Below, piece after piece: positions 1 to 9,154 of a DNA stretch of 39,058 nt (positions are counted from its first letter, which is position 1; each line of letters starts with the position of its first letter). The translations under genes were made by a program, and so were the position numbers. The DNA comes from Pseudomonadota bacterium (GTDB lineage: Bacteria; Pseudomonadota; Gammaproteobacteria; Burkholderiales; JABEVD01): contig JAJZQY010000011.1 of NCBI GenBank assembly GCA_021806605.1, positions 1-39,058 of the forward strand, written 5' to 3'. Under the pieces are notes generated by a model. The model saw only the letters and a list, made by a program, of their open reading frames with translations, was not told the DNA's origin and ran no database searches.

Positions 1-1512
1 CAGTGGTTCATCGGCATGGATTCGGGAGAAACCCCCCTCAGGAAAATCGCCTCCAGTGCCGTGGAAAGCACCGAATTCTTTCCCTCGTGGGGGAAGGCAA
101 GACTTGAAGGCATGATAGAGAAAAGGCCGGACTGGTGCATCTCCAGGCAGAGGAACTGGGGCGTGCCGATTCCCTTTTTCGTCCACAAGGAAACCGGAGA
201 GCTTCATCCCGATACCCCGGAGCTCATCGAAAAAGTCGCGCAGAGAATCGAAAATGACGGCATAGAAGCCTGGTTCTCGCTCGACCAGAAGGAACTCGGC
301 GTCGATTCGTCCTATGAGAAGCTGAGAGACACGCTGGATGTATGGTTCGACTCGGGAACCACGCATTTCTCGGTATTGCGGACAAGACCGGATCTCGCCT
401 ATCCGGCGGATCTCTATCTCGAAGGCTCCGACCAGCACAGGGGCTGGTTCCAGTCCTCCCTGCTTTCCGGCTGCGCGATCGATGCAAGGGCGCCCTATGC
501 GGCCCTTCTCACCCACGGCTTCGTCGTCGACGCCCACGGCCACAAGATGAGCAAGTCAAAGGGCAATGTGGTAAGCCCGCAGAAAGTCATGGATACGCTG
601 GGCGCGGACATATTGCGCCTGTGGGTTGCATCGACCGACTATTCCGGGGAACTCACGATCTCCGACGAAATATTGAAGCGCGTCACGGAAAGCTACCGCA
701 GGATCAGGAACACGATGCGCTTTCTGCTCGCCAATCTAGCCGATTTCGATCCCGAAAAGCATGGCATGCCCGTCGAGCAATGGCTCGAAATAGACCGGTA
801 TGCGCTTGCGCTTGCGGATTCCCTGCAAAAGGAGCTGGCAGCGCATTACGAGCGGTATGAATTCCATCTCGTCGCGCAGCGCCTGCACCATTTCTGCTCC
901 GAAGACCTCGGCGGATTCTACCTCGATATCCTGAAGGACAGGCTCTACACTTCGGGAGAGCATTCTGCCGCGCGCCGCTCAGCCCAGAATGCCCTTTACC
1001 ATGTGCTCCATAGCCTGCTGAGGCTGCTTGCCCCCATCCTTTCCTTCACGGCCGAGGAAGCTTGGGCGTTTTTCACGAATGACGCGGAAGAAAGCGTGTT
1101 CTTCCATACCTGGCATTCGTTTCCCCGGCAGGAGCAGGGGGACGCCCTGCTCGCGAAATGGGCAAAGCTCAGGGAATGCCGCTCCGAAGCCCAGAAACAT
1201 CTCGAAGAAGCGAGACAAGACGGACTTATCGGTTCATCCCTTGCAGCGGAAATTGAAATCCGCGCCAGTGGCGAGAAATACCGGCTGCTGAGTTCCCTGG
1301 GCAACGATCTGCGCTTTCTGCTCGTGACATCGCAAGCGGTTCTTGTCGAATCGGCAGAGGAGGGCGTCGTCGTGAAGGCGAGCCCTCACCAGAAATGCGA
1401 GCGCTGCTGGCATTACCGGGAGGATGTCGGGGCAGACAGGCAGCATCCCTCGATCTGCGGGCGTTGCACCGCTAATCTGTATGGGGCAGGCGAGGAGCGG
1501 ATCCATGCTTGA
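1..1512 (+). CDS. ileS: Isoleucyl-tRNA synthetase, C-terminal part (5' end outside window)
   Basis: This cytoplasmic class I aminoacyl-tRNA synthetase charges tRNA-Ile. The reading frame is open from base 1, so the N-terminal half of this roughly 930-residue family is missing from the window. Visible are the end of the catalytic core, including WFDSGTTH and the ATP-binding KMSKS signature (HKMSKSKGN, about 541-567), then the helical anticodon-binding domain. A C-terminal zinc finger follows, with CERC (about 1396) and CGRC (about 1456) pairs, which marks the bacterial IleS type. The stop overlaps the lspA start by 8 bases, the usual ileS-lspA operon. The first six arginine codons are all AGG or AGA. 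Confidence 0.98.
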   Translation, partial: QWFIGMDSGETPLRKIASSAVESTEFFPSWGKARLEGMIEKRPDWCISRQRNWGVPIPFFVHKETGELHPDTPELIEKVAQRIENDGIEAWFSLDQKELGVDSSYEKLRDTLDVWFDSGTTHFSVLRTRPDLAYPADLYLEGSDQHRGWFQSSLLSGCAIDARAPYAALLTHGFVVDAHGHKMSKSKGNVVSPQKVMDTLGADILRLWVASTDYSGELTISDEILKRVTESYRRIRNTMRFLLANLADFDPEKHGMPVEQWLEIDRYALALADSLQKELAAHYERYEFHLVAQRLHHFCSEDLGGFYLDILKDRLYTSGEHSAARRSAQNALYHVLHSLLRLLAPILSFTAEEAWAFFTNDAEESVFFHTWHSFPRQEQGDALLAKWAKLRECRSEAQKHLEEARQDGLIGSSLAAEIEIRASGEKYRLLSSLGNDLRFLLVTSQAVLVESAEEGVVVKASPHQKCERCWHYREDVGADRQHPSICGRCTANLYGAGEERIHA

Positions 1513-1972
1513 GTGGATCCGCTGGCTTTTCCTGAGTTTTGCCGTCGTCCTGCTCGATCAGGCGAGCAAATGGGAAATCGTGAAAATGCTCTCCGAGAAA
1601 GGCGAGCTGGTGTTCACTTCATTTTTCAGCTTTGCTCTTGTTTACAACGAAGGTGCAGCCTTCAGCTTCCTCAACGATGCCGGGGGATGGCAGAGGGAGT
1701 TCTTCATGGTCATCGCGGTTGCCGCGTCGATCCTGATCCTCCTCTTGCTCAGGAAGCACAAGGGAGAATTCCTTTTCAGCCTCGCCCTGAGCCTCGTTCT
1801 GGGAGGAGCGCTGGGCAATCTTGTCGACAGGGTCAGGATAGGACACGTCGTCGACTTCCTCGACTTTCATCTCGCCGAACATCATTTCCCGGCCTTCAAC
1901 CTGGCCGACTCGGCCATCACGCTGGGAGCGGCGCTGCTGATTCTGGACAATTTGCGCAGAGGCAAATCATGA
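1505..1972 (+). CDS. lspA: Lipoprotein signal peptidase (prolipoprotein signal peptidase II)
   Basis: LspA is an inner-membrane aspartyl protease that removes signal peptides from diacylated prolipoproteins. The protein is 155 residues, normal for the family, with four hydrophobic segments. The conserved blocks are [15 protein letters not shown] and FNLADSAI, which carry the two catalytic aspartates. I chose the ATG at 1505 ([10 protein letters not shown]). A longer frame from 1424 would only add residues read out of frame from ileS. It overlaps ileS by 8 bases and ispH by 4 (ATGA), so the three are probably translationally coupled. Several lipoproteins encoded in this window are expected substrates. 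Confidence 0.97.
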   Translation: MLEWIRWLFLSFAVVLLDQASKWEIVKMLSEKGELVFTSFFSFALVYNEGAAFSFLNDAGGWQREFFMVIAVAASILILLLLRKHKGEFLFSLALSLVLGGALGNLVDRVRIGHVVDFLDFHLAEHHFPAFNLADSAITLGAALLILDNLRRGKS

Positions 1973-2892
1973 AGGTGCTGCTTGCCAATCCCAGGGGATT
2001 CTGCGCGGGCGTCGACCGTGCCATCGAAATCGTCGAGCGCGCGCTCGCCAACTTCGGCGCGCCGATTTACGTGCGCCACGAAGTCGTCCACAACAAGTTC
2101 GTGGTCGACGACCTAAAGAAGAAGGGGGCAATCTTCATCGAGGACCTCGCGGATGTTCCGAAGGGGGCCACGCTGGTATTCAGCGCCCACGGCGTTTCCC
2201 TTGCCGTGCGCAAACAGGCGGAAGACGCGGGATTCAGACTGTTCGATGCGACTTGCCCGCTCGTCACGAAAGTTCATGTCGAAGTGGTCAGGATGCGCGA
2301 GCAGGGCAGGGAAATCGTCATGATAGGGCATGCCGGACACCCCGAAGTGGAAGGCACCATGGGCCAGTCGGCAGGCGGAATGCATCTCGTCGAAAAGCCC
2401 GAGGACGTGCCCCTTTTGAGGGTCAATGATCCGGAGAACCTCGCTTTCGTGACTCAGACCACGCTTTCCGTGGACGATGCCTCCAGAATCGTCGAAGCGC
2501 TCAAGGCGCGCTTCCCAAAAATCGTCGGGCCGAAAAAGGACGACATCTGCTATGCCACGCAGAACCGCCAGGATGCGGTCAAGATGCTTTCGGAACAAAG
2601 CGATCTCGTCATCGTGGTCGGCTCCCCGAACAGCTCCAATTCGAACAGGCTGCGGGAGGTTGCAATATCTCTCGGGGTGGAATCCCGCATGGTCGACAAT
2701 GCGAGCGAGCTGAGAGCTGAATGGCTTTCCGGCAAAAGCAGGATAGGCGTTACAGCCGGCGCATCCGCTCCTGAGCAGCTGGTTCAGGAAGTGATCGAAA
2801 GGCTGAAAGGGTTGGGCGCCGACGAGGTTTGCGAACTGCAGGGCATTCGCGAAAACGTCTCCTTCCCCATCCCGAAGCAGCTGAACGGCTGA
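1969..2892 (+). CDS. ispH: 4-hydroxy-3-methylbut-2-enyl diphosphate reductase
   Basis: IspH (LytB) is the last enzyme of the MEP isoprenoid pathway. It reduces HMBPP to IPP and DMAPP with an iron-sulfur cluster. The 307-residue product keeps the cluster cysteines Cys12 (GFCAGVD), Cys96 (DATCPLV) and Cys194 (DDICYATQ). It also has His41, His74 (SAHGV), His124 and Glu126 ([11 protein letters not shown]), and the SxN substrate motif in GSPNSSNS. The ATG at 1969 overlaps the lspA stop as ATGA. A longer frame back to 1513 is only lspA read in another frame. In many proteobacteria fkpB sits between lspA and ispH; here it is absent. Confidence 0.98.
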   Translation: MKVLLANPRGFCAGVDRAIEIVERALANFGAPIYVRHEVVHNKFVVDDLKKKGAIFIEDLADVPKGATLVFSAHGVSLAVRKQAEDAGFRLFDATCPLVTKVHVEVVRMREQGREIVMIGHAGHPEVEGTMGQSAGGMHLVEKPEDVPLLRVNDPENLAFVTQTTLSVDDASRIVEALKARFPKIVGPKKDDICYATQNRQDAVKMLSEQSDLVIVVGSPNSSNSNRLREVAISLGVESRMVDNASELRAEWLSGKSRIGVTAGASAPEQLVQEVIERLKGLGADEVCELQGIRENVSFPIPKQLNG

Positions 2893-2968
2893 TCCGAACT
2901 GGAAAACCCCTTCCATACTCCCTATAATGGAATTGGAAGCAGGTTATTTCACGAAAAGGGATTTCATC

Positions 2969-3274
2969 ATGAATGCAGCAGAATCAAAAGAAAAACTGGT
3001 GGCGGATTTCAAGGTTGTCATAGCCGATGCCGAGGAGTTGCTCCAGGCGACGGCAAGCGAAGTCGGCGAGAAATTCTCGGCAACCCGCGTCAAGCTCGAG
3101 AAGAAAATCACCGAAGCCAAGGCGAAGCTCAGGGAAGCGGAAGGACTTTTGCTCGACAAGGGCAAGGAAGCTGCCAAGGTTGCGGACGGCTACGTCCATG
3201 AAAATCCGTGGAGGTCCGTCGGAATCGCAGCCGGAGTCGGCCTCGTCATCGGCATGCTGATTGGCCGCCGCTGA
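2969..3274 (+). CDS. ElaB/YqjD/DUF883 family membrane-anchored protein
   Basis: This 101-residue protein has the DUF883 layout: a long charged, helical, coiled-coil-like region (residues about 5-75) and a C-terminal glycine-rich hydrophobic anchor ending in two arginines (AAGVGLVIGMLIGRR). E. coli YqjD and ElaB are C-tail-anchored inner-membrane proteins reported to bind ribosomes in stationary phase; whether this one does is inference. The start at 2969 is preceded by AAAGGGA at 7-8 bases; an earlier in-frame ATG at 2927 has no such site. It heads a YqjD-YqjE-YqjK-like cluster that continues at 3280. Confidence 0.9.
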   Translation: MNAAESKEKLVADFKVVIADAEELLQATASEVGEKFSATRVKLEKKITEAKAKLREAEGLLLDKGKEAAKVADGYVHENPWRSVGIAAGVGLVIGMLIGRR

Positions 3275-3279
3275 GCGAT

Positions 3280-3648
3280 ATGGGCAATGATGGGTCGGGG
3301 CTGTTTTCTTCCGTGAAGCGGCTTCTGGCGACCCTGGTCGGGATAGCCAAAACGCGCGTTGAACTGCTTTCAGTCGAATTCGAGGAGGAGGTGGCCCGGC
3401 TTGCAGGGCTGGCGTTTTGCGCGGCGCTTTCCCTTTTCTTTATCGGGATCGCAGTGATCCTGGCCGTCGCTCTGATTCTGGTGGCGTTCTGGGACGACAG
3501 GCTGCTTGCTCTGGGTGTCCTCGCTGCCCTGTTCGCGGCAGCCGGCCTCTATACCGGAGCGGTTTTCCTGAAGAAGGCAAAATCGAAGTCCGATCTTTTC
3601 TCGCAGAGCCTTGCCGAGTTCTCCCGGGACATGAGCGAGCTGGAATGA
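3280..3648 (+). CDS. YqjE-like phage-holin superfamily membrane protein
   Basis: This 122-residue inner-membrane protein matches the YqjE/Holin-X family. It has an amphipathic N-terminus, two adjacent hydrophobic segments (about residues 40-65 and 70-92) and a charged tail. Despite the family name there is no phage context. The position directly after the YqjD-like gene and before a YqjK-like gene is the conserved arrangement of the E. coli yqjDEK cluster. The start at 3280 lies 5 bases after the previous stop. The longer frame from 3208 overlaps the upstream gene and is rejected. The stop overlaps the next start as ATGA. Confidence 0.85.
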   Translation: MGNDGSGLFSSVKRLLATLVGIAKTRVELLSVEFEEEVARLAGLAFCAALSLFFIGIAVILAVALILVAFWDDRLLALGVLAALFAAAGLYTGAVFLKKAKSKSDLFSQSLAEFSRDMSELE

Positions 3649-3926
3649 ACGCGACTGCCCTGCGCAAACAGGCGATTCTGGCAAGGATCACCAGGCAAAG
3701 ACGGGCGCTCGCCGGCGAAGCGCAGATTCTCAAGCCTCCTCTTGCTGCGATCGACAGGGGGGTTGTCTTTGCCCGCTACCTCAGGGAACATCCGCTCGTT
3801 CCCGCCCTTGCCGCTGCAATAATTGTCGTGCTGAGACCTGCCAGGACTTTCAGGTGGCTGAAGCGAGGCTGGTTTTTCTGGGGGATCTACAAAAATGCCA
3901 GGGAAAAGCTCGCAGGCGATGCGTGA
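3645..3926 (+). CDS. YqjK-like small protein
   Basis: This 93-residue basic protein has an N-terminal alanine- and arginine-rich helical stretch (ALRKQAILARITRQRRAL). A single hydrophobic segment near residues 50-62 (VPALAAAIIVVL) and an RTFRWLKRGW motif follow, as in YqjK-like proteins encoded after YqjD and YqjE. No molecular function is known to me. The start overlaps the yqjE-like stop as ATGA, and its stop overlaps the next start by 8 bases, so the four genes are probably one transcript. The frame extending upstream to 3417 is a shadow of the YqjE-like gene. Confidence 0.75.
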   Translation: MNATALRKQAILARITRQRRALAGEAQILKPPLAAIDRGVVFARYLREHPLVPALAAAIIVVLRPARTFRWLKRGWFFWGIYKNAREKLAGDA

Positions 3927-4242
3927 ACGGGATTCCGCAGAGACGCTTACACCGGCAATCTATGCGCTGCAGGCGGCATCCTTTTTCTTCGGCATCACTT
4001 ACCTGATCGCAATCATCATCAATTACGTCAAGCTTTCCGACGTCAGGGGAACCTGGCTCGAATCGCACTTCAGATGGCAGATGAGAACATTCTGGTACAG
4101 CCTGCTGTGGGGTATCATCGGCTCCATCACCTATTTCCTGCTGATAGGCTGGGTCATTCTGGGCATGGACGCGATATGGGTCGTCTACCGTATCGTCAAG
4201 GGCTGGCTCTATTTCAGCGACAGAAAGGAAATGTATTCTTGA
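3919..4242 (+). CDS. DUF4870-like small membrane protein
   Basis: This 107-residue protein has hydrophobic segments around residues 10-32, 55-75 and 77-95. Between them lies a block typical of a widespread DUF4870-like group, reading [18 protein letters not shown]. The function of this family is not established; these are small inner-membrane proteins often next to envelope genes. I chose ATG 3919, which gives a short N-terminus before [11 protein letters not shown] 3895 is in frame, adds eight residues, and has a GGGGGA nine bases upstream, so it is a possible alternative. It ends 10 bases before ubiD. Confidence 0.75.
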   Translation: MRERDSAETLTPAIYALQAASFFFGITYLIAIIINYVKLSDVRGTWLESHFRWQMRTFWYSLLWGIIGSITYFLLIGWVILGMDAIWVVYRIVKGWLYFSDRKEMYS

Positions 4243-4252
4243 AAGACTGGAA

Positions 4253-5716
4253 ATGAAATACGGCGACCTCAGGGATTTCATCGCGCAGCTCGATGCGCGC
4301 GGCGAATTGAAGCGCATTTCCGTCGAGATCGACCCGAATCTCGAAATGACCGAAATTTGCGACAGGGTATTGCGCTCCGGCGGGCCTGCCCTCCTTTTCG
4401 AAAACCCGAAAAACTCGAAAATCCCGGTGCTCGCCAACCTTTTTGGCACACCGGGTCGGGTTGCGCTCGGGATGGGAGAGGAAGATACCGGAGCGCTTCG
4501 CGAAATAGGCAGGTTGCTCGCCTATCTCAAGGAGCCCGAGCCGCCCAGAGGGTTGAAGGACGCCTGGGAGAAATGGCCGGTCCTGAAGCAGGTGCTCAAC
4601 ATGGCGCCCAAAACCGTCAGGCATGCACCATGCCAGGAGGTCGTATGGGAAGGATCCGAAGTCGATCTGTCAAAGCTCCCCATCCAGACTTGCTGGCCCG
4701 AAGACGTCGCCCCGCTCATCACCTGGGGACTGGTGGTCACGAAAGGGCCTTTAAAACCCCGCCAGAATCTCGGCATTTACCGCCAGCAGGTGATCGCAAA
4801 AAACAAGGTCATCATGAGATGGCTTGCCCACAGGGGAGGTGCCCTGGATTTGCGCGATCACATGCATGCCCATCCAGCAGAGCCTTTTCCCGTTGCAGTT
4901 GCACTCGGGGCCGATCCCGCGACCATACTCGGTGCAGTCACCCCGGTTCCAGACAGCCTGAGCGAATACCAGTTCGCGGGGCTTTTGCGAGGATCGAAGA
5001 CGGAACTCGTCAAATGCCTGGGTTCGAATCTGGAGGTGCCCGCTAGTGCGGAAATCATCCTGGAAGGGGCGATTCACCCCGGGGAGACTGCGCTCGAAGG
5101 GCCTTTCGGGGACCATACCGGCTATTACAACGAGCAGGACCGGTTTCCGGTATTCACCATCGACCGCATCACGATGCGCGAAAATCCGATCTACCACAGC
5201 ACTTATACCGGAAAGCCTCCCGACGAACCCGCCATACTGGGCGTGGCACTCAACGAGGTGTTCGTGCCGCTTTTGCAAAAACAGTTTCCCGAAATCGTCG
5301 ACTTCTACCTTCCTCCGGAAGGCTGCTCCTATCGTCTCGCCGTGGTTTCGATCAGGAAGCAGTATCCGGGCCATGCGAAGCGGGTAATGTTCGGCATCTG
5401 GTCTTACCTCAGGCAATTCATGTACACGAAATTCATCGTCGTGGTCGACGACGACGTCGATATTCGCGACTGGAAGGAAGTCATTTGGGCGATCACGACC
5501 CGCATGGATCCGGCACGCGATACCCTCATGGTCGAGAACACACCCATCGATTACCTGGATTTCGCCAGCCCGGTATCCGGCCTGGGAAGCAAGATGGGGA
5601 TGGATGCGACCAACAAGTGGCAGGGGGAGACCAGCCGGGAATGGGGGAAACCCATTGCCATGGATGGCGAGGTGAAAAAACGCATCGATGCGCTTTGGGG
5701 TGATCTGGGGTTATAA
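4253..5716 (+). CDS. ubiD: 4-hydroxy-3-polyprenylbenzoate decarboxylase
   Basis: UbiD is a prenylated-FMN-dependent decarboxylase that removes the ring carboxyl of 4-hydroxy-3-polyprenylbenzoate in ubiquinone synthesis. The 487-residue product is full length (E. coli about 497) and keeps long conserved blocks: [36 protein letters not shown] and the C-terminal TSREWGKP. The cofactor-making partner UbiX is not in this window. The start ([10 protein letters not shown]) is well placed, but its ribosome binding site is weak. The gene runs into the convergent metalloprotease gene, overlapping it by 6 bases, so there is no room for a conventional terminator between them. Confidence 0.96.
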   Translation: MKYGDLRDFIAQLDARGELKRISVEIDPNLEMTEICDRVLRSGGPALLFENPKNSKIPVLANLFGTPGRVALGMGEEDTGALREIGRLLAYLKEPEPPRGLKDAWEKWPVLKQVLNMAPKTVRHAPCQEVVWEGSEVDLSKLPIQTCWPEDVAPLITWGLVVTKGPLKPRQNLGIYRQQVIAKNKVIMRWLAHRGGALDLRDHMHAHPAEPFPVAVALGADPATILGAVTPVPDSLSEYQFAGLLRGSKTELVKCLGSNLEVPASAEIILEGAIHPGETALEGPFGDHTGYYNEQDRFPVFTIDRITMRENPIYHSTYTGKPPDEPAILGVALNEVFVPLLQKQFPEIVDFYLPPEGCSYRLAVVSIRKQYPGHAKRVMFGIWSYLRQFMYTKFIVVVDDDVDIRDWKEVIWAITTRMDPARDTLMVENTPIDYLDFASPVSGLGSKMGMDATNKWQGETSREWGKPIAMDGEVKKRIDALWGDLGL

Positions 5717-7153
5717 GCCCCGATGCTTCTTCTTTTTGCCGCTCGCTTCGGCTGCCATGGCCTTGAACTGCCGGAGCCTGGCTTCAACCATGGAGTGCGA
5801 ATAGAAATCCCCGTCACCGGATTTCTCGGCGAGCTGCAACTGGTCTATCGCGGCGGGAAGGTTCCCCGCCAGGTAATACACTTCGGCCTGCGCCTGGTGC
5901 TCGAGCAGATTCTTTCCGAGCGATGCATAAGCCCGCGCGCTCAGCTGATAAAGGTCGATGTCGTCAGGGTCCTGGCGCAGTCGCGATGTGGCGAGGCGGG
6001 CTGCTTCTGCAGCATGCCCGTTGTCGATCAATGCCCCGGCATAATCGTAGATGAGCGCCTTGTAGTCCGGGTAGGATGCCAGGGCATCGGCATAATACGC
6101 CAGAGCCTCCTTTTTCCTGCCGAGCGCGAGCAGAACCCGTCCCTGCATCGTGGCAATGATGGGGTTTGGCCCGAAGGCTTTTTGGACCTTGGCGAGCTCC
6201 TGCTCGGCCCTGCTGTATTTCCCGAGCCGCATCAGCACCTCCGTGAGGCCGAAGCGGTAAGCTGCTTCGTTCTCGTATTTCCCCTGCTTCAGCGCAGTCT
6301 CGAAGTAGGTTAGGGCATCGTTCGGCTCCCCCTGGTCGGCGAGCAGCCTCTCTCTGAGCAGCCAAAAGTCCGGGCTGTCCACGACCTGTTTGTAGGGGTA
6401 GCCCTGAACCCGGTTCTCGATCGCGGCGATACGCTGGCTGGTGAGCGGGTGGTCGCGCAGATAAACGGGGGCGTTGTTTTCGTAAAGGCGCGTCGATTTT
6501 TGCAGGCGCTCGAAGAAAGTCGCCATTGCCCTGGGATCGAATCCGGATTTTGCAAGGACACCGAGTCCCACCCTGTCAGCCTCTTCTTCGTGCGCTCTGG
6601 TGACATCCAGCTGGGACTGGATGGCATTGGCCTGCGCTGCAGCGAGGGCTGCACCGCTCACCTGGCTGCCCCCTCTGGCCGTCAGTATTGCCACGGCAAG
6701 GGCGGCGAGGGACTCGAGCGAGCTTCCCTTGGTTTCGACCCCCATCCTCGCATAATGCCGCTGTGTGATGTGGCTGATTTCGTGTGCAAGCACGCTGGCC
6801 AGCTCGGACTCGCTTTCCGCCGTCAAAATTAGCCCGGTGTTAACCCCGACGAAGCCGCCTGGCAGGGCGAAGGCGTTGACCGTATTGTCCTGGACCATGA
6901 AGAAATTGAGATTCAGGCCGGGCATGGTGGTGTTGACGACGAGGCGCTGTCCGAGGTCGTCCAGATATTGAACCAGTTCCGGATCGTCCAGGTAGGAAGG
7001 GTCGGCGCGAATCTCCCGCATGATCTGCTCGCCCAGCTGTTTCTCCTGCTCGGGAGACAGCGCTGCCTGGGAAGCATCCGCGATGTCGGGCAGCCCCTCG
7101 GCAAGGCCGGCAAGGGAAAAAAGAAGCAGCAAGACAGTGATCGCCAATTTCAT
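5711..7153 (-). CDS. bepA: BepA-like periplasmic M48 metalloprotease with TPR repeats
   Basis: This 480-residue protein has a signal peptide ([20 protein letters not shown]). A zinc metalloprotease domain follows with HEISH at residues 124-128 and the downstream glutamate in [11 protein letters not shown]-terminal half rich in TPR-like helices comes next (about residues 270-470, with [19 protein letters not shown] and [15 protein letters not shown]). This is the BepA/YfgC architecture; BepA helps assembly and quality control of outer-membrane proteins, including LptD, with the BAM complex. The gene symbol is by family resemblance. The divergent spacer to the rhodanese gene is 143 bases, and the 3' end overlaps ubiD. 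Confidence 0.9.
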   Translation of the reverse strand: MKLAITVLLLLFSLAGLAEGLPDIADASQAALSPEQEKQLGEQIMREIRADPSYLDDPELVQYLDDLGQRLVVNTTMPGLNLNFFMVQDNTVNAFALPGGFVGVNTGLILTAESESELASVLAHEISHITQRHYARMGVETKGSSLESLAALAVAILTARGGSQVSGAALAAAQANAIQSQLDVTRAHEEEADRVGLGVLAKSGFDPRAMATFFERLQKSTRLYENNAPVYLRDHPLTSQRIAAIENRVQGYPYKQVVDSPDFWLLRERLLADQGEPNDALTYFETALKQGKYENEAAYRFGLTEVLMRLGKYSRAEQELAKVQKAFGPNPIIATMQGRVLLALGRKKEALAYYADALASYPDYKALIYDYAGALIDNGHAAEAARLATSRLRQDPDDIDLYQLSARAYASLGKNLLEHQAQAEVYYLAGNLPAAIDQLQLAEKSGDGDFYSHSMVEARLRQFKAMAAEASGKKKKHRGL

Positions 7154-7236
7154 GGCATCTATGATAAATCTTTTGCGAATGAGTTCCTACAGGTGCTTGA
7201 AAGAAGCGGAACGATCCCTATCTAGAAGTGCGAGGC

Positions 7237-7265
7237 TTGCCATATCGGCAAACCGTCTTTAGCAT
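7237..7265 (+). promoter_or_regulatory. Candidate sigma-70 promoter for the rhodanese operon
   Basis: TTGCCA (7237-7242) and TAGCAT (7260-7265) are separated by 17 bases, about 30 bases before the rhodanese start. The -35 region lies in a small inverted repeat, TTGCC-ATATC-GGCAA (7237-7251), which could be an operator. The -10 match is only moderate, so this is a prediction. Confidence 0.3.
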
Positions 7266-7296
7266 AGCGGGGGCTACGTTTCTTTAGGGCAACAGG

Positions 7297-7617
7297 ATGA
7301 GTTTCAATAATGTCGATGCAGCGGAACTGGTGAGGCTGCAAAAATCGGGAAATATCAGGCTGGTCGATGTCAGAACGGATGCGGAGGTGGCAAGGGGGGT
7401 CATACCCGGGGCGATCCATATTCCGCTGCACCTCATACCCGTCAGGATGAACGAAATCGACGGCAGCACGCCCACCGTCATCTACTGCCAGTCCGGAGGC
7501 CGGTCAGGTCAGGCTTGCGGCTTCCTCGCAGCCAAGGGCTGGAGCAATCTTGCCAACCTTCAGGGCGGGATCATCGGCTGGGTGGCATCGGGAAACGCGC
7601 TGGTTCAACTTGGCTGA
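7297..7617 (+). CDS. Single-domain rhodanese-like sulfurtransferase
   Basis: This 106-residue cytoplasmic protein is one rhodanese domain. Its active-site loop CQSGGRS holds the catalytic cysteine at residue 64 that would carry a persulfide. The flanking conserved elements are LVDVRTDAEVARGVIPGAIHIP near the N-terminus and NLQGGIIGW near the end. Loops of this kind occur in GlpE/PspE-type thiosulfate sulfurtransferases; the true sulfur acceptor cannot be read from the sequence. AGGG lies 7 bases before the ATG. It overlaps the start assigned to nudB by 8 bases. Confidence 0.92.
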   Translation: MSFNNVDAAELVRLQKSGNIRLVDVRTDAEVARGVIPGAIHIPLHLIPVRMNEIDGSTPTVIYCQSGGRSGQACGFLAAKGWSNLANLQGGIIGWVASGNALVQLG

Positions 7618-8053
7618 GACCTGCAAGCGCCCCTTTTCGGTTCTGGTCGTCGTGCATACCGGTGACCTCGATGTTCTGTTGCTCGAGCGCGCGGACCACC
7701 CCGGTTACTGGCAATCCGTGACCGGCAGCCTGGAAGCGGGGGAAAGCCCGAGCGATGCGGCGATGCGCGAACTTGGGGAAGAAACGGGACTCCAACAGGG
7801 AGAGCTCCTGGATTGGGAAATCGAGACCGAATACGAGATTTACCCCGAATGGCGCCATCGCTATGCGCCTGGCGTGACCCGCAACATAGAGCATGTCTTC
7901 GGTTTCAGGTTGAAGAAGCCTCAACCTGTCAGACTTTCTCCCAGGGAGCACCTGAATTACCTCTGGCTCCCTTTCGAGGATGCGGCCGCCAAGGTTTTTT
8001 CCTCGAGCAATGCATCTGCCATACTGAAGTTGCCCGAAATGCTGAACCTATGA
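7610..8053 (+). CDS. nudB: Dihydroneopterin triphosphate diphosphatase (Nudix)
   Basis: NudB hydrolyses dihydroneopterin triphosphate in folate synthesis. The Nudix box is complete (G-x5-E-x7-REL-x-EETGL, starting at GSLEAGE). The NudB-specific block HRYAPGVTRN is present, together with KRPFSVLVV at the N-terminus and EHLNYLWLP near the end. I assign a TTG start at 7610. The first in-frame ATG (7550) would add 20 residues read from inside the rhodanese gene and unlike any NudB, whereas TTG gives 147 residues against about 150 in E. coli. No strong ribosome binding site is visible, and translational coupling is likely. Its stop touches nadA. Confidence 0.88.
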   Translation: MAETCKRPFSVLVVVHTGDLDVLLLERADHPGYWQSVTGSLEAGESPSDAAMRELGEETGLQQGELLDWEIETEYEIYPEWRHRYAPGVTRNIEHVFGFRLKKPQPVRLSPREHLNYLWLPFEDAAAKVFSSSNASAILKLPEMLNL

Positions 8054-8064
8054 CTGGAGCGAAA

Positions 8065-9153
8065 ATGGCCATTGCCTTCGACCTTTACCGGAATCTGGAT
8101 GACGAGAGTTGTCAGGCGCGCATTCTCGCCGCAAAAAGCGCTTTGGGAAAGCAGGCCGTCATCCTGGGCCACCACTACCAGCGCTCGGATGTTTACAGGC
8201 ATGCCGACCTGACTGGAGATTCGCTCAAGCTCTCGCGCCTGGCGGCAAAATCGGAAGCGGAATACATCGTGTTCTGCGGCGTACATTTCATGGCGGAGGT
8301 GGCGGACATCCTGACGGGACCGGAACAGGTCGCCATCCTTCCCGATCTTTCTGCAGGGTGTTCGATGGCCGACATGGCCAACCTGTCGAAGGTCGAACGC
8401 GCCTGGCGCGAGCTTTCTGCTATCCTCGATCCGGACGAAACCATCACGCCCGTAACCTATATCAATTCAGCCGCCGACCTGAAGGCGTTCTGCGGCGAAC
8501 ACGGCGGCATCGTCTGCACTTCCAGCAATGCCGGAAAAATCCTGGAATGGTCTTTTTCGAAACGGGAAAAGGTGCTGTTTTTCCCGGATCAGCATCTGGG
8601 ACGCTGGTCCGGTCACAAGATGGGGATTCCCTTGGAAGAGATGCTGGTATGGGATTACGACCAGCCGATGGGCGGACACAGCGAGGAGGCCATCAAGCGG
8701 GCGAAGATCCTCCTGTGGAAAGGGCACTGCTCTGTCCATCAGATGTTTCAGCCGCAGCATATCGAGAATTTCAGGAAAAACTACCCTGAGGGCAGGGTAA
8801 TCTCCCACCCGGAATGCAGCTTCGATGTCTGCAGGCTTTCCGACGAGGTGGGTTCTACCGAGACCATCATCAAGACCATCGAAAATTCCCCTGCCGGCAC
8901 GCATTGGCTGGTCGGGACAGAGCTCAATCTGGTCAATCGACTGGCGGAAGAATTCAAGCCGCAGGGCAAAACGGTGCGGTTCATGTCGCCCACGGTGTGC
9001 ATGTGCTCGACCATGGCAAGGATCGATCCGCAGCACCTCGCCTGGACGCTGGAAAACCTCCTGGAGGGCCATGTGGTCAACAGGATAACGGTGCCTGAAA
9101 GCGAAGCCGAACTCGCAAAGCTCGCGCTTTCCCGGATGCTAGAAGTTTCCTGA
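8065..9153 (+). CDS. nadA: Quinolinate synthase
   Basis: NadA condenses iminoaspartate with dihydroxyacetone phosphate to quinolinate, the first NAD-specific metabolite, using a [4Fe-4S] cluster. The 362-residue protein shows the family landmarks: LGHHYQ near the N-terminus, VFCGVHFMAE, DLSAGCSMAD, TSSNAGKILEW, HPECS and CMCSTM. Cysteines in three of these blocks ligate the cluster. I chose ATG 8065 because GGAG lies 5 bases before it. ATG 8050 overlaps the nudB stop as ATGA, is in frame and is the alternative. The partner nadB is not in the window. Confidence 0.97.
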   Translation: MAIAFDLYRNLDDESCQARILAAKSALGKQAVILGHHYQRSDVYRHADLTGDSLKLSRLAAKSEAEYIVFCGVHFMAEVADILTGPEQVAILPDLSAGCSMADMANLSKVERAWRELSAILDPDETITPVTYINSAADLKAFCGEHGGIVCTSSNAGKILEWSFSKREKVLFFPDQHLGRWSGHKMGIPLEEMLVWDYDQPMGGHSEEAIKRAKILLWKGHCSVHQMFQPQHIENFRKNYPEGRVISHPECSFDVCRLSDEVGSTETIIKTIENSPAGTHWLVGTELNLVNRLAEEFKPQGKTVRFMSPTVCMCSTMARIDPQHLAWTLENLLEGHVVNRITVPESEAELAKLALSRMLEVS

Positions 9154-9154
9154 A

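Noticed and set aside
1513..1968. N-terminal extension of the ispH frame
   Set aside because: This part is lspA code read in another frame; IspH homologues start at 1969.
2113..2916. Minus-strand open frame of 267 codons opposite ispH
   Set aside because: It is antisense to ispH, which has all catalytic residues; no motif is visible.
3280..3648. Phage holin and prophage remnant
   Set aside because: The YqjE family is only named after holins; no phage genes are nearby and the yqjDEK order is chromosomal.
7813..8049. N-terminal extension of nadA
   Set aside because: It is nudB code in another frame; NadA starts near 8050 or 8065.
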